From Pseudomonadota bacterium (GTDB taxonomy: Bacteria > Pseudomonadota > Alphaproteobacteria > Kiloniellales > J153): a stretch of 28,404 nucleotides of DNA. The stretch spans positions 1 through 28,404 of the forward strand of contig JACZWN010000012.1 in assembly GCA_022572105.1 (NCBI GenBank). Direction: 5' to 3'. Numbering within the stretch: the first letter of the stretch is position 1; every line of letters starts with the position of its first letter. This document shows positions 1 to 9,737 of the stretch, piece by piece. Both the position numbers and the translations under genes were made by a program. The notes beneath the pieces were generated by a model. The model searched no databases. It was not told where the DNA came from and saw nothing but the letters and a program-made list of their open reading frames with translations.

Positions 1-72
1 GGCTTTCGGCCAGGAGCGCGTGGCGTGGCGATGCGGGACATCGCAAGCCACGTGCGACGCAGCCCGAAAGCC
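1..72 (+). other. Long imperfect hairpin upstream of accC
   Basis: The outer arms are GGCTTTCGG (1-9) and CCGAAAGCC (64-72). A second helix pairs 16-24 with 47-55, with one G-T wobble. An apical helix, GCGATG (28-33) with CATCGC (39-44), closes a 5-nt loop. No T-tract follows, so it is not a classical intrinsic terminator. It could be a structured RNA element, a repeat-family hairpin or part of the 3' region of an upstream gene. The window edge prevents telling whether it extends further left. Confidence 0.45.
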
Positions 73-110
73 TTGGGAAACCGTCTCTATGGGTCATCAT
101 CAGCGGTCCT

Positions 111-119
111 TGGTATAAG
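111..119 (+). promoter_or_regulatory. Putative extended -10 promoter of accC
   Basis: TGGTATAAG matches an extended -10 element (TGn followed by TATAAG). No good -35 is seen about 17 bp upstream. A start about 7 bp downstream would leave a 5' leader of only about 10 nt before the accC ATG at 137. This agrees with the lack of a Shine-Dalgarno sequence there. It is inferred from the sequence only. Confidence 0.35.
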
Positions 120-136
120 TTCGCGGCCACCAACCC

Positions 137-1492
<1,356 letters not shown>

Positions 1493-1517
1493 CGTCCCGG
1501 GCTATCATCCGGGCGCG

Positions 1518-2255
1518 ATGGAACTGACGCCCGACATCCTGCTCCGGGCCTACGCGATCGGCATCTTCCCGATGGCCGAAGGCCGGGAGCACACGGAGCT
1601 CCACTGGATCGATCCCGAGCATCGCGGCGTGTTGCCGCTGGAGGAGTTCCACATTCCGCGCAAGCTCAGGCGCAGGATCCGGCGCGCCGATTTCGAGGTA
1701 ACCTGCGACAGCGCCTTCACCGAAGTCATCGAAGCCTGCGCCGAGCCGGCGGACAATCGGCCCGACACCTGGATCAACCCCCCGATCCAGCGGCTCTACA
1801 CGGATCTCCACGAGATGGGCTTCGCCCACTCGGTGGAGTGCTGGCACGACGGCGCGCTCGTGGGCGGCCTGTACGGCGTGTCGCTGGGCGCCGCGTTCTT
1901 CGGCGAGAGCATGTTCACCCGCGTGCCCGACGCCAGCAAGGTGGCGCTCGCGCACCTGGTGCTGCGCCTGCGCAAGGGCGGCTTCCGCCTGCTCGACACC
2001 CAGTTCGTCACCCCGCACCTGCGCCGCTTCGGGGTGGTCGAGGTTCCGCGCCAGGACTACCGCAGCCGCCTAGCCCAGGCGATCACCGCCCAGGCCCGTT
2101 TCCCGGCCGAGGTGAGCGACGCCGAGCTCGCGGCGTTCCTGAAGGAGGTGGGCCTGAAGGAGGTGGGTCTGAAGGAATTGCGTCTGAAGGAGGTGGGCCT
2201 GAAGGAGGTGGGCCTGAAGGAGGTGGGCCTGAAGGAGGCGGGCGGCGAGTCGTAG
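1518..2255 (+). CDS. aat: Leucyl/phenylalanyl-tRNA--protein transferase
   Basis: Aat transfers Leu or Phe from tRNA to N-terminal Arg or Lys of proteins, marking them for ClpS/ClpAP degradation (N-degron pathway, cytoplasm). The 245-aa product has the family core: YAIGIFPMAEG near the N-terminus, then LHWIDPEHRGVLPLEEFHIP, then GGLYGVSLGAAFFGESMF and the LLDTQFVTPHLRRFG region. The core ends around residue 207. The last ~38 residues are a low-complexity tail of KEVGL pentapeptides encoded by a 15-bp tandem repeat (2139-2243), which is not a family feature. The gene starts 25 bp after accC and ends 25 bp before the convergent gene on the - strand. Function is secure; whether the tail has a role is unknown. 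Confidence 0.95.
   Translation: MELTPDILLRAYAIGIFPMAEGREHTELHWIDPEHRGVLPLEEFHIPRKLRRRIRRADFEVTCDSAFTEVIEACAEPADNRPDTWINPPIQRLYTDLHEMGFAHSVECWHDGALVGGLYGVSLGAAFFGESMFTRVPDASKVALAHLVLRLRKGGFRLLDTQFVTPHLRRFGVVEVPRQDYRSRLAQAITAQARFPAEVSDAELAAFLKEVGLKEVGLKELRLKEVGLKEVGLKEVGLKEAGGES
2139..2243 (+). repeat. 15-bp tandem repeat, 7 copies, at the 3' end of aat
   Basis: Seven consecutive 15-bp units of consensus CTGAAGGAGGTGGGC encode (L)KEVGL repeats. Unit 3 (2169-2183) is the most diverged, encoding KELRL. Unit 7 has GCG for GTG. The unit length keeps frame, so copy changes alter only protein length. Each typical unit carries AAGGAGG, a perfect anti-16S (Shine-Dalgarno-like) heptamer. Confidence 0.95.
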
Positions 2256-2280
2256 CGGCCCGGCCGGCGCCCCTCGCCGT

Positions 2281-2814
2281 TTAGTCGAACAGCGCGTCGA
2301 CCGCGGACTGGTCGAGCTTGGCGGTGTGGCCGTGGATGATCGCGCTACACCGGTCGATGCAGGACTGCAGGTTGCGCGAGACCTCGGCCACGGCGAGCTC
2401 GATGCGGCCTTGCTCGCCAGTCGCGACCGCCTGCTCGATCGCGCTCAAGCCCTCGGCGACTAGGCCGTTCATCTTCGCGACCGTGTCGTCGAAGGGCTCG
2501 CGGAACCTGGGCGGCGCGTTCTCGTAGGCCAGGATCGCCAGCTCCTTGTCGGTGAAGACGCTATCCCGGAAGTGCGCCTGGTAGGTCTTGGGGGCCCAGG
2601 CCTTGGCGTCGTCGAGGCATTCCGGCATCATGGGCACCATGTCGAGGATCATGACTATTTCATTGAAATGATTGAGATAATCTGTCGCGAGCAGGGTTTC
2701 CTCGTTGATGTTCTTGCCCTTGACCAGGAGGCTGAAGGTGCGCGAATAGGCCGGCCGGCCGGGCGCCGCCTCCGGCTCATCCAGTTTCGCCGCGTTGTCC
2801 TGCCCCAGGCTCAT
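2281..2814 (-). CDS. Hypothetical protein, 177 aa, unknown function
   Basis: I do not recognise this family. The 177-residue product looks soluble: no signal peptide or membrane segment is apparent. An acidic, proline-containing N-terminus (about 20 residues) is followed by what reads as an all-helical body. It contains ATDYLNHFNEIVMILDMVPMM (first ~65 residues) and a C-terminal helical stretch with two cysteines (SCIDRCSAIIHGHTAKL). ATG at 2812-2814 is the most upstream reasonable start and its ribosome binding site is weak. Codon use and composition resemble the neighbours, which supports a real gene. It is convergent with aat (25-bp gap) and divergent from the DUF3750 gene, with a palindrome-rich spacer upstream that probably holds its promoter. 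Confidence 0.8.
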   Translation of the reverse strand: MSLGQDNAAKLDEPEAAPGRPAYSRTFSLLVKGKNINEETLLATDYLNHFNEIVMILDMVPMMPECLDDAKAWAPKTYQAHFRDSVFTDKELAILAYENAPPRFREPFDDTVAKMNGLVAEGLSAIEQAVATGEQGRIELAVAEVSRNLQSCIDRCSAIIHGHTAKLDQSAVDALFD

Positions 2815-3031
2815 GCCGGTCCGTTTCCGGGGGCGCGGCTCGGCGCACCCCTTTTGCGCTCGCTCCGGGGTTAACCCCCGGTCGTGTTCAGATATCCTAA
2901 CCTTTAGGGTTTCCGAATTCGTTAAATTGCGGGAATCAAAGGATTCCTAGGGTTTAGCCCGGTCCGCGGCGGCCCGCCCGTCCGCCTCCCGCGCCGCGCT
3001 CGGATGTGTTAGGCTGGCGTCCTTGCGTTGG
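2815..3031. promoter_or_regulatory. Divergent intergenic region with palindromes
   Basis: This spacer lies between the start of the - strand 177-aa gene and the + strand DUF3750 gene, and part of it (about 2880-2960) is clearly more AT-rich than the coding DNA. It contains a perfect 12-bp palindrome GGGGTTAACCCC (2867-2878), an inverted repeat AACC/GGTT (2899-2902 and 2908-2911), and GGAATC/GATTCC (2932-2937 and 2942-2947). It probably holds both promoters, but I could not fit a convincing -35/-10 pair on either strand. Confidence 0.4.
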
Positions 3032-3787
3032 ATGCCAGCCGGATTGAAATCATTGAAGTTCCTCTTGCTGCTTACGCTGGTGTTGCTCGCCGGGCCGTTG
3101 GCGGTGGCGCTCGGCGGCCTGACCACGCTGGGCGCCGACTGGCGCACGGCCAACCGCGACAGCGCCGGCATCGCGCCCGACCCGGCTCGCGCCCTGGAGC
3201 CGATCGTCCAGGTCTACGGCGCCCGCGCCTTCGGCTGGCGCGGCGCCTTCGCGGTGCACACCTGGATCTCGGTCAAGCGCCGCGGCGCGCCCAGCTTCAC
3301 GACCTACCAGGTCATCGGCTGGCGCCAGCGGCAGGGCTTGCCGGCCCTGGTCAGCCGCGAGGAGCCGCCCGACCGGCGCTGGTTCGGCGCCCGGCCGGAG
3401 GTTTACGTCGACCTGCGCGGCCCCGGCGTCGAGGCCCTCATCGACAAGGTCGAGGCCGCGGTCGCCGACTATCCGTTCCAGGACGCCTATCGGACCTGGC
3501 CGGGGCCGAACTCCAACACCTTCACGGCGCACGTCGCCCGCGCGGTGCCGGAACTCGGCCTCGACCTGCCGCCGACCGCGATCGGCAAGGATTATCTCGG
3601 CGCCGGCACCTTCCTCGCGCGCGCCCCCAGCGGCTCCGGCTATCAGGTCTCGCTGTTCGGCGTGCTCGGCCTGCTCGTCGCGATCGAGGAAGGCTTCGAG
3701 ATCAACTTGCTCGGCCTCGGCTTCGGGGCGGATCCTCTGGACCTGGCCCTCCGGCTGCCCGGTCTGGGCCGCATCGGCGGCTCATAA
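3032..3787 (+). CDS. DUF3750 family membrane-anchored protein
   Basis: Molecular function is unknown; the protein matches the DUF3750 family by pattern. Conserved-looking blocks are FGWRGAFAVHTWISVK, TTYQVIGWR, a PEVYVDLRG segment, and YRTWPGPNSNTF followed by DLPPTAIGKDY. The N-terminus is a hydrophobic stretch (LKFLLLLTLVLLAGPLAVAL) that should act as a signal anchor or uncleaved signal peptide, with the rest probably on the periplasmic side. A second hydrophobic patch (VSLFGVLGLLVAIEEGFEINLLG) lies near the C-terminus. ATG 3032 gives 251 aa. TTG at 3023 or 3044 are alternatives, the latter giving MKSLKF just before the hydrophobic core. No strong Shine-Dalgarno decides the start. Confidence 0.85.
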   Translation: MPAGLKSLKFLLLLTLVLLAGPLAVALGGLTTLGADWRTANRDSAGIAPDPARALEPIVQVYGARAFGWRGAFAVHTWISVKRRGAPSFTTYQVIGWRQRQGLPALVSREEPPDRRWFGARPEVYVDLRGPGVEALIDKVEAAVADYPFQDAYRTWPGPNSNTFTAHVARAVPELGLDLPPTAIGKDYLGAGTFLARAPSGSGYQVSLFGVLGLLVAIEEGFEINLLGLGFGADPLDLALRLPGLGRIGGS

Positions 3788-3805
3788 TACCAAGGAGCGC
3801 TGATA

Positions 3806-3853
3806 ATGACCCAAAGTCGGCATATCCCCAGTTGCATCTGGTTGTTTTATTAG
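3806..3853 (+). CDS. Possible 15-codon micro-ORF or leader peptide
   Basis: ATG at 3806 is preceded by a strong AAGGAG (3792-3797) with 8-nt spacing and reads MTQSRHIPSCIWLFY before TAG (3851-3853). It lies between the DUF3750 gene and the response regulator gene. A short CCAG/CTGG hairpin followed by TTGTTTTATT overlaps its end and could be a weak terminator or attenuator. The ribosome binding site is the main evidence for translation. It may also be a chance ORF. Confidence 0.3.
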   Translation: MTQSRHIPSCIWLFY

Positions 3854-3895
3854 CCGGCTTCGGGCAGGCTTCCCTCTGGGCTTTCGGAAAGGTCA

Positions 3896-4273
3896 ATGGC
3901 AAGAATATTGATCATCGACGACGAGGACGAGCTGCGCTCGATGCTCCGTCAAATGCTCGAGCAAGCGGGTCACGAGGTCACGGAAGCGGTCAACGGCGCC
4001 GAGGGCATGCGATTGTACGAGCAAGACCGGCCCGACCTGATCATCACCGACATCATCATGCCGGAGAAGGAGGGCGTCGAGACCATCATCGCGCTGCGCC
4101 GGGCCGACCCCGACCTGCCGATCATCGCGATCTCGGGCGGCGGCCGGCTCGATGCCACGGACTTCCTGACCATGGCCGGGAAGCTGGGCGCCCGCCGCAC
4201 CCTCTCGAAGCCGTTCCGCCGCGACCAGCTTCTCGAAGCGGTCGGCGAGTGCCTCGCGGAGGACGAGGCCTAG
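3896..4273 (+). CDS. Single-domain response regulator (CheY-like receiver)
   Basis: This 125-aa protein is a stand-alone receiver domain that accepts phosphate from a histidine kinase or phosphotransferase. The residues fit the fold: acidic pair D8 D9, phosphoacceptor D52 in ITDIIMPEKEG, S80 at the switch Ser/Thr position in AIISGGG-like context, and K105 in SKPF. There is no output domain, so it must act by protein contact (CheY-, DivK- or phosphorelay-like). No kinase gene lies nearby, so the partner cannot be named. GGAAAGG (3888-3894) lies very close to the ATG. A strong hairpin follows the stop codon. Confidence 0.92.
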   Translation: MARILIIDDEDELRSMLRQMLEQAGHEVTEAVNGAEGMRLYEQDRPDLIITDIIMPEKEGVETIIALRRADPDLPIIAISGGGRLDATDFLTMAGKLGARRTLSKPFRRDQLLEAVGECLAEDEA

Positions 4274-4275
4274 GC

Positions 4276-4327
4276 AGGTTTTCGAAACTCCGCCCACACG
4301 GCCGTGTGGGCGGGCTTCACAAAACCT
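4276..4327. terminator. Palindromic hairpin downstream of the response regulator
   Basis: A perfect 22-bp palindrome (4291-4312; arms CGCCCACACGG and CCGTGTGGGCG) is flanked by AGGTTTT (4276-4282) and AAAACCT (4321-4327), which can pair outside it. The combined stem begins 3 nt after the response regulator stop codon. The T-run precedes the stem and the A-run follows it. On the - strand this reads as a GC stem followed by TTTT, so it could terminate in either direction. An alternative is a dyad bound by a regulator. Confidence 0.5.
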
Positions 4328-4505
4328 ACCAGACTCTTTAAGGGCTTGCAGCGAGATCCTGGCCCGGCCTGACAACAAGCTGGCCGGATCGGCGCGCCCC
4401 GGCCGGGCCACGATGAAAAGGGCTGGCCTGCAAGAAGCACTGTCTTTATCTAAAGCCGGGTTCGGGGGAAAGATTACGGGCCTTCAACCGTATCAGAGGT
4501 ACGAT
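4328..4505 (+). promoter_or_regulatory. Intergenic region upstream of the djlA-like gene
   Basis: It contains a 10-bp inverted repeat with a 31-nt loop: TGGCCCGGCC (4360-4369) and GGCCGGGCCA (4401-4410). A more AT-rich stretch at about 4440-4500 ends in the Shine-Dalgarno AGAGG (4495-4499) that serves the ATG at 4506. Promoter elements for the downstream gene are expected here, but no convincing -35/-10 pair was found. Confidence 0.3.
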
Positions 4506-5227
4506 ATGAGCGTTTGGGGCAAGATACTCGGCGGCGCCGCGGGCTTCGCGCTCGGCGGTCCCTTGGGCGCCCTCATCGGGGCGGTCGCCGGCCACGCGGT
4601 CGACAAGATACGCGCGGACGAGCCGAGCGACGCCACCAAGGGCATCGCCTTCACCATCGGCGTCATCGTGCTCGGCGCCAAGATGGCCAAGGCCGACGGC
4701 AAGGTCACGCAGGACGAGGTCGCCGCCTTCAAGGAGGTGTTCCAGGTCCCGCCCGAGGAGATCAAGAACGTCGGCCGCCTGTTCAATCAGGCGCGCAAGG
4801 ACGCCAGCGGCTTCGAGCCCTACGCCCAGCAGATCGGGCGCATGTTCCGCGACCACCCGGCGGTGCTGGAGGAGCTGATCGACGGCCTGTTCCACATCGC
4901 CCGCGCCGACGGCCGGGTGACCGACGAGGAACTCTCGTACCTGGAGCGGATCGCGGAAATTTTCGGCTTCAAGGCGGCCGAATGGGACCGCATCCGGGCC
5001 GGCAACATGGGACCGGACGCCGCCGATCCCTTCGAGATACTGGGCGTCGCACGGGACGCCGAGGACACGGCGATCAAGACCGCCTACCGCAAGCTGGTGC
5101 GCGAGAACCACCCGGACCGGCTGATCGCCCAGGGCATGCCGGCGGAGTTCGTCCAGCTGGCCAACGACAAGCTGGCGACCATCAACACGGCTTACGACCG
5201 CATCCGCGAGCTGCGCGGACTCAGCTA

Positions 5228-5228
<1 letters not shown>
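4506..5228 (+). CDS. djlA: DjlA-like TerB and J-domain co-chaperone
   Basis: The product is a DnaJ-type co-chaperone that should stimulate DnaK ATPase. The 240-aa protein has a short glycine-rich hydrophobic N-terminus (residues ~7-30, GGAAGFALGGPLGALIGAVAG) that may touch the membrane. A TerB-like helical domain spans ~47-155 (LGAKMAKADGKVTQDE and the second acidic motif ADGRVTDEE). A C-terminal J domain (~174-238) carries HPD at 202-204. This order matches DjlA. ATG 4506 is preferred over the in-frame ATG at 4413 because it has a good Shine-Dalgarno and gives the MSVWGK start that abuts the glycine-rich segment; the 31 extra residues do not look like protein. The stop codon overlaps the ATG of uup by one base (TAATG), implying coupling. 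Confidence 0.9.
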
Positions 5229-7081
<1,853 letters not shown>

Positions 7082-7216
7082 ACGCCGATCGCCGGGGCCT
7101 GGCCTCGGCCATGCCGGCTGCCTTCGGCCCAGACCGGGGATGGGCGGTGCTGGTCAAAGGTCGACCGGCGCGCCTAATCTGACGGTGCCTGCGATGCGAA
7201 AACGGGAGGAACCGGG

Positions 7217-7939
7217 ATGTATACGAAAGAAATCGCCGAGATAGACGGCAGCCCGATGCAAATTCTGGTTTTCGCGCCCGATGGCGACGGGCCCTTTCCC
7301 GGGATCGTCGTGGCCCAACACCTCCCGGTCGCCCATATGGGCCTCGAACGGGATCCGTTCACGATAGACGTCGGCGAACGGCTGGCGGGCGCCGGTTATG
7401 CCTGTGTCATACCCTACATTTTTCACTGGTGGCCGCCGGAAGAGGACATTGCGGTCAAACGCGAGACATTCCGGGACGACCGGGTGGTTCTCGACATGAA
7501 CGCCGCCTACGCGTTGCTGGCGGGCATGGCGGAGGTGGATAGCGGCCGCATCGGAATCATCGGGCATTGCTGGGGCGGCAGGGTGGCATGGCTCGCCGCG
7601 TGCCATAACCCGAATTACCAGGCGGTCGCCGTTCTTTATGGGGGGCGAATAAAAATTGCCTTGGGGCCGGACAGCGTAGCGCCTATCGAACTCGCGGACC
7701 GCATCCCATGTCCGGTGATCGGAATCTTCGGAAATGACGACGAAAATCCATCCCCCGCGGACGTGGACGACCTATCCGCCGCGCTCGCCGACGCCGGCGT
7801 CGCGCACGAGTTTCATCGCTATGACGGCGCCGGACACGGGTTTCAGGATTTCGTCAACGAGGAGCGTTACCGCAAGCAAGCGGCCGCCGATGCATGGGAC
7901 AAGGTTCTCGCGTTTTTTGCCGATCGGTTGAAATCGTAA
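7217..7939 (+). CDS. Dienelactone hydrolase family protein
   Basis: This is a 240-aa alpha/beta hydrolase of the dienelactone hydrolase type. The nucleophile elbow GHCWGG places Cys118 as nucleophile, with Asp175 (in FGNDDENPSP) and His207 (GAGHGF) completing a Cys-Asp-His triad. The natural substrate is unknown; many family members are not true carboxymethylenebutenolidases. The Shine-Dalgarno GGGAGGA (7204-7210) with 6-nt spacing supports the ATG. Its composition is noticeably less GC-rich than its neighbours (codons such as ATA, AAA, GAA, TTT are common), and it sits next to a broken oxidoreductase fragment. Both suggest acquired DNA between uup and the amidase gene. No signal peptide is seen. 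Confidence 0.9.
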   Translation: MYTKEIAEIDGSPMQILVFAPDGDGPFPGIVVAQHLPVAHMGLERDPFTIDVGERLAGAGYACVIPYIFHWWPPEEDIAVKRETFRDDRVVLDMNAAYALLAGMAEVDSGRIGIIGHCWGGRVAWLAACHNPNYQAVAVLYGGRIKIALGPDSVAPIELADRIPCPVIGIFGNDDENPSPADVDDLSAALADAGVAHEFHRYDGAGHGFQDFVNEERYRKQAAADAWDKVLAFFADRLKS

Positions 7940-7970
7940 CCGGGTCTGTCTCGTGCCCAAGGACTGGCCG

Positions 7971-8165
7971 ATGGAGGCGTACGGGTTCGGGCAGTCGCTC
8001 TTGCGCAAGGAGGATGGGCGGCGGCTGACCGGCCGGGGACGCTTTCCCGGCGATATCGACTGGCCGCGCCAGGCCCACGGCCAGGTCCTGCGCTCGCCCC
8101 ATGCCGATGCCGAAATCCGCGCCATCGATGCCTCGGCGGCGAAGCGGGCCCCGGGCGTTGTCGCC
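7971..8165 (+). pseudogene. N-terminal remnant of a CoxL/xanthine dehydrogenase-type large subunit
   Basis: From ATG 7971 the frame reads GFGQSLLRKEDGRRLTGRGR, then FPGDIDWPRQAHGQVLRSPH, then ADAEIRAIDASAAKRAPGVVA. This is the characteristic first ~65 residues of molybdopterin-binding large subunits (carbon monoxide dehydrogenase CoxL, aldehyde oxidase, xanthine dehydrogenase). Intact proteins are roughly 750-800 aa. Similarity stops at about 8165, where the sequence runs into the leader of the amidase gene. The frame stays open to 8921 only because it overlaps that gene. No other part of the oxidoreductase (CoxM, CoxS or the cofactor-binding body) is nearby. The best reading is a deletion remnant left next to the dienelactone hydrolase gene. 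Confidence 0.8.
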
Positions 8166-8223
8166 GGCCGGGGAACCTGTTACTGGCTGGCGCGCCCCGC
8201 CCCCCTTCGAGGAAACACCCCCG

Positions 8224-8943
8224 ATGCCGCGCGTCATCGAGTGCCCCTCGCCCAACTTCGACGCCCGGCCGCAAGATCAGCCGGAGGGCCAAGCGGTCGA
8301 CATCCTGCTGCTGCATTACACCGGCATGGAGAGCGCCACGGCGGCGCTGGCGCGCATGTGCGACGAGAGCGCCAAGGTCAGCGCCCACTACTGCATCGAC
8401 GAGGACGGGGCGCTGACCCGCCTGGTGCCCGAGGACAAGCGCGCCTGGCACGCGGGCGTGGCGTCCTGGGCGGGCGCGAGCGACATCAACGCGCGCGCGA
8501 TCGGCATCGAGCTGGTCAACCCGGGCCACGAGTTCGGCTACCGGGCGTTCCCGGAGGCGCAGATGGCGGCCTTGATCGAACTCGCCCGGGACATTCTCGC
8601 GCGCCACCCGATCCCGGCGCATCGCGTGCTCGGCCATTCCGACGTGGCGCCGCTGCGCAAGCAGGACCCGGGCGAGCTGTTCGACTGGGCGCGCCTGGCC
8701 GAGAACGGGATCGGCTTGTGGCCGGGCGATGCGCCGGCCGTCGAGCGTCCCGAGGAGGCCGAGGTCAAGCGCGCGCTGGCCGCCTTCGGCTACGGCTACC
8801 TGGACCAGGACTTCGCGGCCGTGCTCGGGGCCTTCCAGCGCCACTTCCGCCCCGCGGCCGTGACCGGCGAGGTGGACGGCGAGACCGCCGGGCGCCTCGA
8901 GGCCTTGCCGAGCCTGGTTGACGCGGGCCCTCGGGAGACCTAG
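8224..8943 (+). CDS. N-acetylmuramoyl-L-alanine amidase, AmpD type, with peptidoglycan-binding tail
   Basis: This 239-aa zinc amidase cleaves the bond between N-acetylmuramic acid and L-Ala, probably in peptidoglycan turnover. The Amidase_2 domain has zinc ligands H31 (LLLHYTG), H138 (LGHSD) and D148 (RKQDPG). E96 (IGIELVN) and K146 match the AmpD catalytic residues, and the 10-residue H138-D148 spacing matches E. coli AmpD. A C-terminal PG_binding_1-like region (~177-232, LAAFGYGY, VLGAFQRHFRP, GEVDGETAGRL) resembles E. coli AmiD more than AmpD. No signal peptide or lipobox is seen from ATG 8224, so cytoplasmic recycling is plausible. GAGGAAA (8209-8215) fixes this start; the in-frame ATG at 8101 lies inside the CoxL remnant and is rejected. 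rnpB begins about 8 nt downstream. Confidence 0.9.
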   Translation: MPRVIECPSPNFDARPQDQPEGQAVDILLLHYTGMESATAALARMCDESAKVSAHYCIDEDGALTRLVPEDKRAWHAGVASWAGASDINARAIGIELVNPGHEFGYRAFPEAQMAALIELARDILARHPIPAHRVLGHSDVAPLRKQDPGELFDWARLAENGIGLWPGDAPAVERPEEAEVKRALAAFGYGYLDQDFAAVLGAFQRHFRPAAVTGEVDGETAGRLEALPSLVDAGPRET

Positions 8944-8950
8944 GTGTTGA

Positions 8951-9372
<422 letters not shown>

Positions 9373-9433
9373 TCTATCATGTCCTCTATCGCTTCGATCC
9401 CGAGATGGCTCGGTTCCGAGCCGCAACGCGCGG

Positions 9434-9464
9434 CCGGCGTGGCCACCACGCCGGGCCTGTTTCA
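9434..9464 (+). terminator. Putative terminator after rnpB
   Basis: The stem CCGGCGTGG (9434-9442) and CCACGCCGG (9446-9454) has 9 bp and a 3-nt loop. It is followed by GCCTGTTTCACT, which contains only a short T-run. It lies about 60 nt after the mature 3' end of rnpB and before the dcw promoter, so it probably ends the amidase-rnpB transcript. The weak T-tract lowers confidence in Rho-independent action. Confidence 0.5.
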
Positions 9465-9610
9465 CTAAAAGAACATTGCACGAACAAAATGTTGCCACAG
9501 TTGGCATTGAGACTGCATTTGAACAAACCCAAGTCGGAGCCGAGGTCATCTCCGCCGGAACATGATTCCGCCGCGTTAATAGCTTCTTAACCCATCCGAA
9601 TTATTTGTCT

Positions 9611-9655
9611 TCCCGTTGACACCCATGAAATCCCATGGTATCCCATTCAATCCCG
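9611..9655 (-). promoter_or_regulatory. Five MraZ-type operator boxes
   Basis: Five (T/A)CCC(A/G) boxes begin at 9611, 9621, 9631, 9641 and 9651, exactly one per 10 bp. On the - strand they read CGGGA, TGGGA, TGGGA, TGGGT, CGGGA. This matches the known E. coli MraZ target, direct TGGGN repeats separated by 5 bp. The array overlaps the dcw promoter upstream of mraZ itself, so autorepression by MraZ is expected. The three central boxes have the TGGG core and the two outer ones CGGG. Confidence 0.8.
9616..9644 (+). promoter_or_regulatory. Putative sigma-70 promoter of the dcw cluster
   Basis: TTGACA at 9616-9621 is a perfect -35 hexamer. A 17-bp spacer leads to TATCCC (9639-9644), a poor -10 that keeps only the TAT half. 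Transcription would start near 9651 and leave an 85-90 nt leader before mraZ. The hexamers are interleaved with the MraZ boxes, so repressor binding would block polymerase. Confidence 0.6.
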
Positions 9656-9737
9656 TCACAGGGACCAACGGTCACGGTCAAACCGGGACCGGGATGCGGG
9701 GAACAGAATCAGGCGGAAGACGTCGGGGACGGCACAA

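Larger units (their letters stand above)
9373..9737 (+). promoter_or_regulatory. Intergenic region between rnpB and mraZ
   Basis: This 365-bp gene-free stretch holds, in order: a GGCTCGG/CCGAGCC hairpin (9407-9422), a stronger terminator-like hairpin (9434-9454), an AT-richer stretch (about 9458-9615) typical of promoter upstream DNA, the dcw promoter with five MraZ-type boxes (9611-9655), and an untranslated leader of roughly 85 nt to the GTG of mraZ. The leader shows no obvious riboswitch. No credible protein-coding gene is seen on either strand. Confidence 0.7.

Noticed and set aside
1..72. tRNA gene
   Set aside because: The length is similar, but the arm sizes, lack of a TPsiC arm and lack of a CCA-type end do not fit a tRNA.
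4413..4505. N-terminal extension of the djlA-like gene from ATG 4413
   Set aside because: There is a poor ribosome site, the translation is atypical, and the start at 4506 has a clear Shine-Dalgarno.
8101..8223. Longer amidase start at ATG 8101
   Set aside because: It overlaps the CoxL remnant in another frame; GAGGAAA supports ATG 8224, after which the protein matches the family.
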